From assembly GCA_035498015.1 (NCBI GenBank), contig DATKAO010000061.1:1-33296 (forward strand): a stretch of DNA of 33,296 nt, given 5' to 3'. The number at the start of each line of letters is the position of its first letter. Position 1 is the first letter of the stretch. A program made the position numbers and the translations under genes. Below the pieces are notes generated by a model. It saw only the letters and a program-made list of their open reading frames with translations, did no database searches and was not told where the DNA came from. Of this stretch, positions 10,059 through 18,248 are shown piece after piece. Source of the stretch: Myxococcota bacterium (lineage in GTDB: Bacteria > Myxococcota_A > UBA9160 > SZUA-336).

Positions 10059-10090
10059 TATAGTGGGCGCTCTTTCGAGCGCCCACTATA
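10059..10090 (-). promoter_or_regulatory. 14-bp perfect hairpin with GAAA tetraloop in the RND gene leader
   Basis: TATAGTGGGCGCTC (10059-10072) and GAGCGCCCACTATA (10077-10090) are exact inverted repeats. Read on the minus strand the loop is GAAA, a GNRA tetraloop. No U-run follows on either strand, so it is not a standard intrinsic terminator. Downstream on the minus strand it runs directly into GAGGGAGGAG, the ribosome site of the TTG start at 10045. Likely roles are mRNA stabilisation or processing between the lipoprotein gene and the transporter, or translational control. Confidence 0.6.
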
Positions 10091-10113
10091 AGGGAAGTTC
10101 GAGCGACTCCGCG

Positions 10114-11289
10114 TTACGGGTTGACCGTGAGATCGACACCCAGCCCGAAGCCGGAGTTGTCACCCCAGGTCAGCGAGTCGGGGATCGGCGCCACGATCAG
10201 GTACTGAGCGCCGGCCGGGACCGTCAGCGTCGCGCCGCTGGTGACCGCGAAATCCTGCGGGATGTCGGTCGGGACCGAGGTGCAGATCGGGAAGATCAGA
10301 CACTTCAGATACGAACCGGTCGTGACGTTCGTGCCCGCCTCGATCGCGCCCGGAATGCGGTTGCGCTGGTTGTCCTTCTTCACCTCGTTGGTCGAGCTGA
10401 ACACCGCGCCCACCTTGGTGGCGTTGCCATCGCGCAGCTCCGTCTTGTCGTCGTAGGTGCCGACGCGATCGATCCGGAGCGTGCTGCCCGGCGCAGCGCC
10501 GAGGTCCGCCAGCTTGATGATCGTCGGCGGCTGCGGGTGGTCGACGCCGCCCGCGAGCAGGTAGCTGCCCTTCGAGTTCACGCCGTAGAACAGGTCGTTG
10601 CCCTCTTCCGCGAAGTGCTGCGCGCACCCGCCGCCGATCGGATCGAGCGTGAGAGCGGGATCGAACACCGGCGCCGTCGACTCGTTGGTGACCGCGATGC
10701 TCAGGCTGAACGTCGCCGGCGCGTCGAGGATGGTCGTGTCACCCACGAACGACGCGCTGGTCGCGAACAGGCCGTCGGAGTTCCCAGTGACTGCCGCGTT
10801 CAGGAGCTGCGAGATCCCGACGCCGTTCAGCGGGAAGGTCGCCTGCTGCGAGATCGGCGACGGTGGAACCGCCAGGAGATCCGCGATGCGCGCGGTCGCG
10901 AGGATGTTCAACCCGATCGTCGTCGAGCCCTTGCTGTTCAGGATGTCGAGGTTGATGGTGCCGCTCGACGGGTTGGCCGGGCTCTGCCAGATACACACGT
11001 AGCCGAGCACGCCCTCGCCGAGCCCGGCGATCCGGATGTCGTCCACGTTCACGGTGCCGTTCACCGGGCCCGGCAGCGTGCTGGTGTCGAGCACGATCCG
11101 CCCCAGGAAGCCGCCCTGGAGCTCGGTGATGTTGAACACCGCACCCGCCAGCGCGTCGGTCGTCACCTGACCCGAGCTCTGGTCGCCGATGATCTTGACC
11201 CAGCTCCGAATGGTCAGATTGCCGCAGCCAGTCGCCATCAGCGCAGCCGCGCAGACAGCCAAAGTCACCGCTCGCATACGAGCCTTCAT
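10114..11289 (-). CDS. Lipoprotein of unknown function with a LecA/PA-IL-like C-terminal pattern
   Basis: A 391-residue protein. The N-terminus MKARMRAVTLAVCAAALMATGC is a lipoprotein signal with the lipidated cysteine at residue 22. The C-terminal third reads GAIEAGTN, TDIPQDFAV, VPAGAQYLIVAPIPDS and GDNSGFGLGVDL. That order of motifs resembles the sugar-binding PA-IL-type jelly roll seen in secreted proteins. The resemblance is by eye and I assign no ligand. The start is supported by AGGAGGG upstream. The 5' leader contains an unusually pyrimidine-rich stretch (complement of 11330-11354). It lies between the TetR gene and the RND transporter and may be co-transcribed with both. Confidence 0.75.
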   Translation of the reverse strand: MKARMRAVTLAVCAAALMATGCGNLTIRSWVKIIGDQSSGQVTTDALAGAVFNITELQGGFLGRIVLDTSTLPGPVNGTVNVDDIRIAGLGEGVLGYVCIWQSPANPSSGTINLDILNSKGSTTIGLNILATARIADLLAVPPSPISQQATFPLNGVGISQLLNAAVTGNSDGLFATSASFVGDTTILDAPATFSLSIAVTNESTAPVFDPALTLDPIGGGCAQHFAEEGNDLFYGVNSKGSYLLAGGVDHPQPPTIIKLADLGAAPGSTLRIDRVGTYDDKTELRDGNATKVGAVFSSTNEVKKDNQRNRIPGAIEAGTNVTTGSYLKCLIFPICTSVPTDIPQDFAVTSGATLTVPAGAQYLIVAPIPDSLTWGDNSGFGLGVDLTVNP

Positions 11290-11370
11290 GCGAAGTCCCT
11301 CCTGCGGGCTTTTTACACGAGCGATTTCTGAAAGGGAAGAAAAAAAGAAGACGAGGTTTTCAATAAAAGT

Positions 11371-11991
11371 TCAGAAGCCCGTTGCTCGCAGAAGTAGCTC
11401 TCGCATCATGGGGCGGAGCTGCGCCAGCTCGGTCTGGCGGCCCTCGCTGTAGTAGCGGATCGAGAGGCCCTCGATCCCGGTCAGCACAAGCTCGATGCGC
11501 GCCCGGTCGGGCGGGTGGGTCATCGCGCCGCTCGCGTGCATCTTATCGAGCTCGCTCACGATTCCGTCCGCGATCAGGTTCACGCAGCGGCGTCGCTCGG
11601 CGCGCACGCGCTCGCCTGCCGGGCCGCCCAGGCGCTCGAAGTCGATGGTCGTGGCGGCGGGGAATCGCTCGAAGAACGCCTGCAGCGCCTGGTCGCAGCG
11701 CTCGACCGGACCGCGCGTGCGCTGGGCGATCTCCATCAGCCGGGCCACGAACCCGCGTGCCTGGGTCATGAAGATCTCGGCGACGAGCTCGTCCTTGGAC
11801 TCGAAGTGGTCGTAGAACGTGCGCGACGACATCCCGGCTTCCCCGACGATGTCCGACACGGTCAGCTTCTCGCCGTTGGTGCGGTCGAACGCCCGGATCG
11901 CCGCCTCGACCAGCCGCTGGCGCTGGCCCGCGCGCGGGAGCGGGGGCCGGCCGCGCGGCCGCTTCACGGGGGGCAGGCTGGGCTCGTTCAT
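11371..11991 (-). CDS. TetR/AcrR family transcriptional regulator
   Basis: A 206-residue TetR regulator. The helix-turn-helix spans about residues 43-62 (LTVSDIVGEAGMSSRTFYDH), followed by FESKDELV, the typical start of helix 4. The N-terminal tail carries RPRGRPPLPR, an AT-hook-like patch that may add DNA contacts. The C-terminal ligand domain is not assignable. The start ATG overlaps the TGA of the upstream membrane protein gene (ATGA at 11988-11991). It probably controls this envelope operon, as TetR genes embedded next to RND genes often do; I found no clear operator here. Confidence 0.92.
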   Translation of the reverse strand: MNEPSLPPVKRPRGRPPLPRAGQRQRLVEAAIRAFDRTNGEKLTVSDIVGEAGMSSRTFYDHFESKDELVAEIFMTQARGFVARLMEIAQRTRGPVERCDQALQAFFERFPAATTIDFERLGGPAGERVRAERRRCVNLIADGIVSELDKMHASGAMTHPPDRARIELVLTGIEGLSIRYYSEGRQTELAQLRPMMRELLLRATGF

Positions 11992-12476
11992 GGCGCGTCC
12001 ACCATACCGCGCTTCGAGGCGATGGTGAAACAGCCCGGGCCGAGCGCGCGTGAGAGCGCTCGCGGAGCCAGCAGCGCGGCGGAGACCCCGAAGGCGATCA
12101 GAACCACCGTGAGCGCGTAGTCGCGCGCACCGCCGGGGGTCCAGATGGTGAACAGGTAGTGACCCACGGCCGGGAAGCCGAGCGCTGCCACCAGGGGCAT
12201 TCCCGCGATCAGCCCACGCCAGCTCCGGTCGAGCCTCGGGAAGGCCCACGCCAGCGCGAGCCAGACCGCGAAGGTGATGGCGAGGTCGGGCAGGAGCGCC
12301 TGCAGCGCGATCAGCGAGTACACCGTGGCCAGCGCCTGGCGCTGCACCGGCGCGGGCAGGTTGCCGTTGGCGATCACGCTGGGGACGAGCAGCACGCTCG
12401 CGAACAGCGCGAAGCCGGCCAGCAGCATCCCCGCCGAGACACACAGCCAGACCGACGCGCGCAACAGCCAGAGCAT
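11988..12476 (-). CDS. Four-helix membrane protein of unknown function
   Basis: A 162-residue protein with four hydrophobic segments, at about residues 5-33, 55-80, 90-112 and 119-140. It begins MLWLLRASVWLCVSAG and ends with a short polar tail. I do not recognise a family. GGCGGAAG precedes the ATG. The gene begins 11 bp after the LolA-like gene and overlaps the TetR gene by 4 bp, so it is firmly inside the operon. It could be a membrane partner of the transport system, or a target of the TetR protein. Confidence 0.75.
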   Translation of the reverse strand: MLWLLRASVWLCVSAGMLLAGFALFASVLLVPSVIANGNLPAPVQRQALATVYSLIALQALLPDLAITFAVWLALAWAFPRLDRSWRGLIAGMPLVAALGFPAVGHYLFTIWTPGGARDYALTVVLIAFGVSAALLAPRALSRALGPGCFTIASKRGMVDAP

Positions 12477-12487
12477 GCCGCTTCCGC

Positions 12488-13273
12488 CTACCGGCAGTGT
12501 CTGCCGAGCTCGCTCACCTGGAAGCTGCGCGGGTCGACCTGACCGTCGACCTCGAGGTCCTCGACCGCGATCACGGTGCGCGTCTGATCGCGCACGTCCT
12601 TCATCTCGACCTCGGTCGGCGCGTGGATGCCGTTCTCGGAATACATGGCGTCGGGCTTGGCGACCAGCACCTTGCGCAGGCGCTCCGTGCCCTCGTACGA
12701 CTCACTCTTCAGCACCACGCAGGTGTCCTTGTCGATGAAGTTCAGCACCTTGGAGTACGCCGACGCCTGCGCGTCGGTCGGCTTGGACTGCACCACGTAG
12801 ACGGCGCGCCCGTCGAGCGTGTCGTCGGGCAGGCGCTCCGTCGACTCGGGTCGGTTCAGCTGCATGAAGCGCTGCATGTCCTCGTAGGTGAAGTCGGTGC
12901 CGAAGAGACTCCCGCCCGCGCCGTCGCCCGAGACGCGCTTCGCCTTCCGGAACTCGGTCGTGTACAGGAAGTTCTGCGGCGGCTCGCCCTTCACCTCGAT
13001 CGACAGCACCTCGGAGCCGCGCATCTCGGGCGGCTGGCTGATGCACAGCTTCCCGCGGCGCGTGCCGTCCTCCATGGTCGTGGCCAGGATCTTGCCCCGG
13101 AACTCGCGCGAGCCGCCGATGCGGTCGTAGGAGGTGAAATGCACCGTCTGCACGCTCGACTTCTTGGGAACGTTGCGCTTCAGGCAGTCGCGCACGGCCG
13201 CGATGTCGTTCTGCGCCCCCGCGAGCGGCGCAAGGAGGACGAGAAACAGCGCCGCAACCCACCGGTTCACCAT
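12488..13273 (-). CDS. Outer membrane lipoprotein-sorting protein (LolA-like)
   Basis: A 261-residue exported protein: signal peptide MVNRWVAALFLVLLAPLAGA, then a LolA/LppX-type beta fold. Visible elements are RGKILATTMEDGTRRGKLCI, SLFGTDFTYEDMQRF, and TLDGRAVYVVQSKP, the pattern of the LolA-like domain that accompanies many MMPL-type RND transporters. Such proteins are thought to carry a lipid-like molecule across the periplasm. Here the transporter is the last gene of the same strand run, which fits that partnership. The ATG has only a weak ribosome site. Confidence 0.85.
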   Translation of the reverse strand: MVNRWVAALFLVLLAPLAGAQNDIAAVRDCLKRNVPKKSSVQTVHFTSYDRIGGSREFRGKILATTMEDGTRRGKLCISQPPEMRGSEVLSIEVKGEPPQNFLYTTEFRKAKRVSGDGAGGSLFGTDFTYEDMQRFMQLNRPESTERLPDDTLDGRAVYVVQSKPTDAQASAYSKVLNFIDKDTCVVLKSESYEGTERLRKVLVAKPDAMYSENGIHAPTEVEMKDVRDQTRTVIAVEDLEVDGQVDPRSFQVSELGRHCR

Positions 13274-13386
13274 CGGGCTGCCATCTTAGCGGAAGGCCGG
13301 ATTTGTGAGGGCCGAGCGCAGGCCGACCGCAGCACTGGCGACGGGATGGCCGCGAAGGTAAAAAGCAAGCCTCCGGGGGAGGTCGC

Positions 13387-14895
13387 GTGAGAGGTGAACC
13401 GCACGTCGTGCGGCCGCGCATGCTCCTGCGCGGTCGACTCACGATCGCCGCGGGCGTGTTGGTGTTGGTCGTGGTCGGGTGGGCGCTCGGGCCCAGCGAG
13501 CGCGGCATCGCCGCTACCCACGGCCGCCCGGACGGCCTGCCCGAGGTGAGTGCGCTGCCGCACGGGGCGGATGCCGACGGCGAGCCCGGGAACCCCGACG
13601 CGGCCGAGCCCACGCTGCCCGCGCCCGTGCCGCCACCGGCGCGCCCGGCCGAGCCGGCGGCGCCGCCCCCGGCTCCGTCGGCCAGCGCGCGCAACGCCCC
13701 CGAGGCCGTCCTGCGGCGCGTGCCGATCCCGCCGCCCGGCGGCGTGGGGCGCGGCGTGCCGAAGCTGGTCGCGGCCGGCGCCTCGCTCCAGGTGACTCGC
13801 GGCCAGCGCATCGTCGAGAGCGTGCCGGCCTCGCCCGAGAACGGCATTCCCGGTCCGCTCAAGGTCGAGTACACGCTCGACGCGGGACTCACCGACGCGG
13901 TCTACGACATCTTCGCGCGCGGGCGCGTGAAGCTCGGGCTCGCCGTGGTGCTCGACCCGGCGACGGGCGAGGTGCTCGCCTACGCGGGCACCGACCCGCG
14001 GCGCATGCCGGCGAGCGAGCTCTACCCCGCGGCCTCGCTGGTCAAGGTGGTGACCGCCTCGGCCGCGCTGCAGAACGTGCCGGGCGTCGCCAACCGCACG
14101 TGTCACTTCGTGGGCAGCCCCTATCGACTCACTCCTGCGCGGCTCAACCCGCCCTCGCGCGGCACCGAGATCACGCTCGAGCGCGCGCTCGCCACCTCGA
14201 ACAACCAGTGCTTCGCGCAGCTCGCGGTGAACGACCTGGGCACGAGCCGCCTGCTCGAGACCTTCCGGCGCTTCGGCCTCTTGCAGTCGCCGGGCCCCGG
14301 TCACTCGCCCGGCGAGGCCGACGAGCCCGACGGCGACCGCTTCGCGCTGGGCAAGCTCGGCTGCGGGCTCGCGGGCCTGCGCATCACGGCGCTGCACGCG
14401 GCCGAGATCGCCGCCACCCTGGCCACCGGCAAGCGCGTGGCGCCGCACTGGATCGCGCGCGTGACCGACTCCGCGGGCCGCGAGCTCGCGCTGCCAGCGC
14501 GCGGCGGCCCGGAGCCGGTGCTGCCCGCGGCCACGGCGGAGCAGCTGCGCGACATGATGGTCGAGACCACGCTCTCCGGCACCGCGCGCCGCGCCTTCCA
14601 CGGCGTGTACGGCCGGCCGCTCCTGCGCGAGATGACGATCGCGGGCAAGACCGGGAGTCTCTCGGGCAAGGCGCCGCCCGGCCGCTACGAGTGGTTCATC
14701 GGGCTCGCGCCCGCCGACCACCCGAAGATCGCGCTCGCGGTGCTGGTGGTGCAGCAGCGCCGCTGGCACACGACCGGTTCGATGGTCGGCGCGCAGATCT
14801 TCAACGCGATCTTCTGCAGCGGCGGCGTGTGTCGCGTCGACCGCGCCGACCAATGGCTCTCGGCGCGGACTTCTTCCCGGCGCAGCTTCGATTGA
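13387..14895 (+). CDS. Penicillin-binding protein, transpeptidase type
   Basis: A 502-residue protein with one N-terminal membrane anchor (residues 18-34), a long proline/alanine-rich periplasmic linker (about 70-120) and a transpeptidase domain. The three active-site motifs are in order: SLVK (217-220, nucleophile Ser217), SNN (271-273) and KTG (421-423). It cross-links peptidoglycan or is a related DD-peptidase. It lacks the N-terminal dimerisation region of full class B PBPs and the glycosyltransferase of class A. The GTG start follows GGGGGAGG with good spacing. Bcp follows after 14 bp. Confidence 0.9.
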   Translation: MRGEPHVVRPRMLLRGRLTIAAGVLVLVVVGWALGPSERGIAATHGRPDGLPEVSALPHGADADGEPGNPDAAEPTLPAPVPPPARPAEPAAPPPAPSASARNAPEAVLRRVPIPPPGGVGRGVPKLVAAGASLQVTRGQRIVESVPASPENGIPGPLKVEYTLDAGLTDAVYDIFARGRVKLGLAVVLDPATGEVLAYAGTDPRRMPASELYPAASLVKVVTASAALQNVPGVANRTCHFVGSPYRLTPARLNPPSRGTEITLERALATSNNQCFAQLAVNDLGTSRLLETFRRFGLLQSPGPGHSPGEADEPDGDRFALGKLGCGLAGLRITALHAAEIAATLATGKRVAPHWIARVTDSAGRELALPARGGPEPVLPAATAEQLRDMMVETTLSGTARRAFHGVYGRPLLREMTIAGKTGSLSGKAPPGRYEWFIGLAPADHPKIALAVLVVQQRRWHTTGSMVGAQIFNAIFCSGGVCRVDRADQWLSARTSSRRSFD

Positions 14896-14909
14896 GGTAG
14901 CATCGCCGC

Positions 14910-15383
<474 letters not shown>

Positions 15384-15392
15384 GCTGGAGGC

Positions 15393-15426
15393 CCGTCGCG
15401 CCCGAAGGGCGCCCGCTCGGCGACGG
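15393..15426. terminator. Nested stem-loop between convergent genes, possible bidirectional terminator
   Basis: GCGCCC (15398-15403) pairs with GGGCGC (15407-15412) around a GAA loop, and the outer CCGTCG (15393-15398) pairs with CGACGG (15421-15426). It lies in the 74-bp gap between the stops of bcp and the amidohydrolase gene. There is no T-run on either side, so a Rho-assisted or structural terminator is more likely than a classic intrinsic one. Confidence 0.4.
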
Positions 15427-15457
15427 ACGGCGGGGATCGGCTTCGCGTTCTAGCGAG

Positions 15458-16648
15458 TCACTCCGGCACCGGGAAGCCGAACAGCCGCGCGGCGTTCAGT
15501 CCGAGCACCTTGGCGCGCTGGCCGTCGGTCAGCGCGCCCATGGTGCGCTCGATCGCCGCGGCGGAGTGCGGCCACGTGCCCTCGTGGTGCGGGTAGTCGT
15601 TCGCCCACAGGAAGCAATCCTCCAGGCCGAAGCGCTCCATCAGCTCGAGCCCCGGCGGGTCCTCGCCGAACGACGCGTAGCCCTGCCGGCGGAAATACTC
15701 GCTGGGGAGCGACGGCAGCTTCGGGAAGGCCCACATGTGGTGCTTGTGGTAGCCCTCGTCCATGGCGACCAGCGCCCAGGGCAGCCAGCCGATGCCCGCT
15801 TCGATGGTGGCGAAGCGCAGGCCCGGGAAGCGCTCGAGCACGCCGGACGCGCACAGGTTCACCACCGGCTCGACGGTGGGCGAGAGTGAGTGCGCCACGT
15901 AGTTGATCACCGCGCCGCCCGCGCCCTTGGCGGCGCGCGGGTCGCGGCCGGTCGAGATGTGGAACGTGATCGGCTTGCCCGTGGCCTGAACGCAGGCCCA
16001 GAGCCGGTCGAACTCCGGCAGGTTGTAGTTGCGCCCCTCGGCGTCGTGCGCGCCCCAGTTCGGCTTGCACGGCAGCGTGAAGCCGCGGAAGCCCAGCGCA
16101 GCGGTGCGCTCGATCTCGGCGATCGCGCCGTCGAGGTCGCCGGTGGCCACCGCGGCCATGGGAGACATCACGTCGTTGTACGGCCCGAACACCTCCCACG
16201 CCCACTGGTTGTAGACGTGGCACATGGCGTTGGCGAACACCGGGTCACTCGTGGCCCACATCGAGAGACCCTTGTTCGGGAAGATGACCTCCGCGTCGAT
16301 GCCGTCGGCGCGCAGGTCGCGGAGTCTCTCGACCGGGTCGGCGCCGGCCTTCGAGCGCAGCAGATCCTCGCCCTCGAAGCGCGACTCGCGCAGCTTCTGC
16401 GGGCGGAAGCCTTCCATCACGCTCCAGCGCACGCCGTTCGCGTCGACCTCGATGCGCGGCAAGCGGTCGCGGTACCGGGCGTCGATGCGCTCGCGCCACA
16501 GGCCCGCCGGCTCGTTCGCGTGCGTGTCGGCCGAGACCATGAAGTACTTGTGCGGGTCGCCGGCGCGCGCGGTGCGCGGCCAGCCGGCCGGGCCCGGGGT
16601 CTCCTGGCGCCAGGCGTTCGGGTCGGGAGTCACTGCTTGCGTGCTCAT
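15458..16648 (-). CDS. Amidohydrolase family 2 (COG2159-type TIM-barrel hydrolase/decarboxylase)
   Basis: A 396-residue metal-dependent hydrolase-like protein. YFMVSADTHANEP (from about residue 36) is the first strand, with the D-x-H metal site in its characteristic SADTHANEP form. ITFHIS supplies a later histidine and FLWANDYPHHEGTWP the C-terminal aspartate region. Family members include decarboxylases such as ACMSD and ring-cleavage product hydrolases. The substrate here is unknown. GGAGG precedes the ATG, which overlaps the stop of the DUF35 gene (ATGA). It is the last gene of a three-gene coupled unit with DUF35 and the thiolase-fold protein. Confidence 0.88.
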   Translation of the reverse strand: MSTQAVTPDPNAWRQETPGPAGWPRTARAGDPHKYFMVSADTHANEPAGLWRERIDARYRDRLPRIEVDANGVRWSVMEGFRPQKLRESRFEGEDLLRSKAGADPVERLRDLRADGIDAEVIFPNKGLSMWATSDPVFANAMCHVYNQWAWEVFGPYNDVMSPMAAVATGDLDGAIAEIERTAALGFRGFTLPCKPNWGAHDAEGRNYNLPEFDRLWACVQATGKPITFHISTGRDPRAAKGAGGAVINYVAHSLSPTVEPVVNLCASGVLERFPGLRFATIEAGIGWLPWALVAMDEGYHKHHMWAFPKLPSLPSEYFRRQGYASFGEDPPGLELMERFGLEDCFLWANDYPHHEGTWPHSAAAIERTMGALTDGQRAKVLGLNAARLFGFPVPE

Positions 16649-17070
16649 GCCGTCCTCCACTGGACCAGAGTGTAGTCGCCGTGGTCTTCGAACACCGGCT
16701 CGACCTCGGCGCCGATCCGGACCGGCGCGCGCGGGTCGCCGGCCAGGTTGCCGATCATGCGGATGCCGCCCGCGCCCGCCAGCTCGACCAGCAGCACCAC
16801 GTAGGGCACGGCGCCGACCAGCGCCGGGTGCACCGGGTGCCAGACGCGCTGCCAGGAGAAGATCCGCCCGCGGCCGGGCACGTCGCCCCAGCCGACCTCG
16901 AACGAGTGGCAGGCGTGGCAGATCCACTCGGGCGACCACTGCCAGGCGCCGCACGCGTTGCAGCGCTGCGCCACGAGCTGGTGCCGGCGCGCCGCGTCCC
17001 AGTAGGGCCGGTCGAGGCCGTCGGGCGACGGCGCCGGCGCGGGCAGGCCTTCGGGCAGCACGGGAGTCAC
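16645..17070 (-). CDS. DUF35 / Zn-ribbon OB-fold protein (ChsH2-type C-terminal domain)
   Basis: A 141-residue protein with a rubredoxin-like zinc ribbon, C37-x2-C40 and C51-x2-C54 (QRCNACGAWQWSPEWICHAC), followed by an OB-fold (GRIFSWQRVWHP, VPYVVLLVELAG, RIGAEVEPVFED). Such proteins bind thiolase-fold or hydratase partners and acyl-CoA. The start is GTG at 17068-17070, overlapping the thiolase stop as GTGA. A 4-bp overlap at the other end joins it to the amidohydrolase. The adjacent thiolase-fold gene is the obvious partner. Confidence 0.9.
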   Translation of the reverse strand: MTPVLPEGLPAPAPSPDGLDRPYWDAARRHQLVAQRCNACGAWQWSPEWICHACHSFEVGWGDVPGRGRIFSWQRVWHPVHPALVGAVPYVVLLVELAGAGGIRMIGNLAGDPRAPVRIGAEVEPVFEDHGDYTLVQWRTA

Positions 17071-18248
17071 AGGGTGTCTCCCGAGCCCAGGATCATGTCG
17101 CTCACCGGAGTCACCATGGGCCCGGACGCCACCAGTGACACGCGCGCGCCGGGCACCTGCGCGCTCGACGTGCCGCGCACCTGGCGCACCGCCTCGAGCT
17201 GCAGCTCGAGCCCGTGCATGTAGCACTCGGCCAGGTTGCCGCCGCTGGTGTTGAGCGGCAGGCGCCCGCCGGGCGCGGAGAAGTTCTCGAGCGTGCAGAA
17301 CTCGTTGGCCTGCTCGTAGCCGAAGAAGCCGTGCTCGACCAGGCTCATGACCACGCCGCCGGTGAAGTTCTCGTAGCTCTGCACCACGTCGACGTCGCCG
17401 GGCGAAACGCCGGCCATGGCGTAGAGCCGCGGCGCCACGGTCTTGAAGCTCGCGGTGGCGTAGTCGGGGTTGTTGTGACTGCCCGCGCCCGCGCGCCGCT
17501 CGGAGCCGGCCGCCGCGCCCAGCAGGTACACCGGCGGGTGTCGCCCGTCGCGCGCGCGCTCGGCCGACACCAGCACGAGCGCCGCGGCGCCGTCGTTCTC
17601 GAGGCAGCAGTCGTACAGGTGGAAGGGCTCGGTGATCCAGCGCGAGGCGTCGTAGGCCTCGGCAGTGAGTGGCCGGCCGTACATGACCGCGCGCGGGTTG
17701 GACTGGGCGTGCCGGTAGCTCGCGAGCGCCACCGCGCGGAACGCCTCCTGGCGGATGCCGTGCTCGTGCATGAGCCGCATGGCGCGCATGGCGAACATCT
17801 GCGCGGGCGACATCAGCCCGTACGGCAGCCAGAACGCCGGCTCGCCCGCCACGCGCTCGCGCCGCGCGCCCGCGCCGAAGCGCCCGAACTGACCCTGCGC
17901 CAGCGCCCGGTACACGACCACCACGTCGGCCAGCCCGCTCGCGATCGCCGCCGCGCCGTTCGCCACCGCCGCCGAGCCGCCGCCACCCCCGCCGCCCCAC
18001 TGCATGTTCGAGAAGCGCAGCTCGCGGCAGTCGAGCGCCGCCGCGATGCGCGACGGCTCGTTGCGGTCGTTCGAGTACGACGCGAAGCCGTCGACCTCGC
18101 GCGGGTCGATGCCCGCGTCGGCGCACGCCGCCAGGATCGCGCGCAGCCCGAGCACGAACTCGGGCTCCTTCGCCTCACCGCGCTTGGAGTACTCCGACTC
18201 GCCGATCCCGGCGACCGCGACCCGCCCGCGAAGCGACCGCGCGCTCAT
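17067..18248 (-). CDS. Thiolase-fold protein lacking the nucleophilic cysteine (SCP-x/Ltp2-like, candidate aldolase)
   Basis: A 393-residue thiolase-superfamily protein. The N-terminus LRGRVAVAGIGESEYS, the segment AAAIASGLADVVVVYRA and the C-terminal LNTSGGNLAECYMHG with a VRQVRG helix are typical of SCP-x/lipid-transfer thiolases. The nucleophilic loop, normally C-x-S-G, reads MQWGGGGGGGSAAVA with no cysteine. In the steroid-degrading Ltp2 group, thiolase-fold proteins without this cysteine act as aldolases together with a DUF35 partner, and a DUF35 gene overlaps this one. The function is therefore inferred as retro-aldol cleavage of an acyl-CoA rather than thiolysis. An alternative ATG lies at 18260. 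Neither start has a clear Shine-Dalgarno. Confidence 0.85.
   Translation of the reverse strand: MSARSLRGRVAVAGIGESEYSKRGEAKEPEFVLGLRAILAACADAGIDPREVDGFASYSNDRNEPSRIAAALDCRELRFSNMQWGGGGGGGSAAVANGAAAIASGLADVVVVYRALAQGQFGRFGAGARRERVAGEPAFWLPYGLMSPAQMFAMRAMRLMHEHGIRQEAFRAVALASYRHAQSNPRAVMYGRPLTAEAYDASRWITEPFHLYDCCLENDGAAALVLVSAERARDGRHPPVYLLGAAAGSERRAGAGSHNNPDYATASFKTVAPRLYAMAGVSPGDVDVVQSYENFTGGVVMSLVEHGFFGYEQANEFCTLENFSAPGGRLPLNTSGGNLAECYMHGLELQLEAVRQVRGTSSAQVPGARVSLVASGPMVTPVSDMILGSGDTL

Noticed and set aside
10059-10090. The 14-bp hairpin as a Rho-independent terminator
   Set aside because: No T-run follows on either strand, and it directly abuts a ribosome binding site.
11330-11354. Pyrimidine-rich/T7 tract as an intrinsic terminator after the TetR gene (minus strand)
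   Set aside because: No stable stem precedes the T-run, so it is noted only as an odd leader of the lipoprotein gene.
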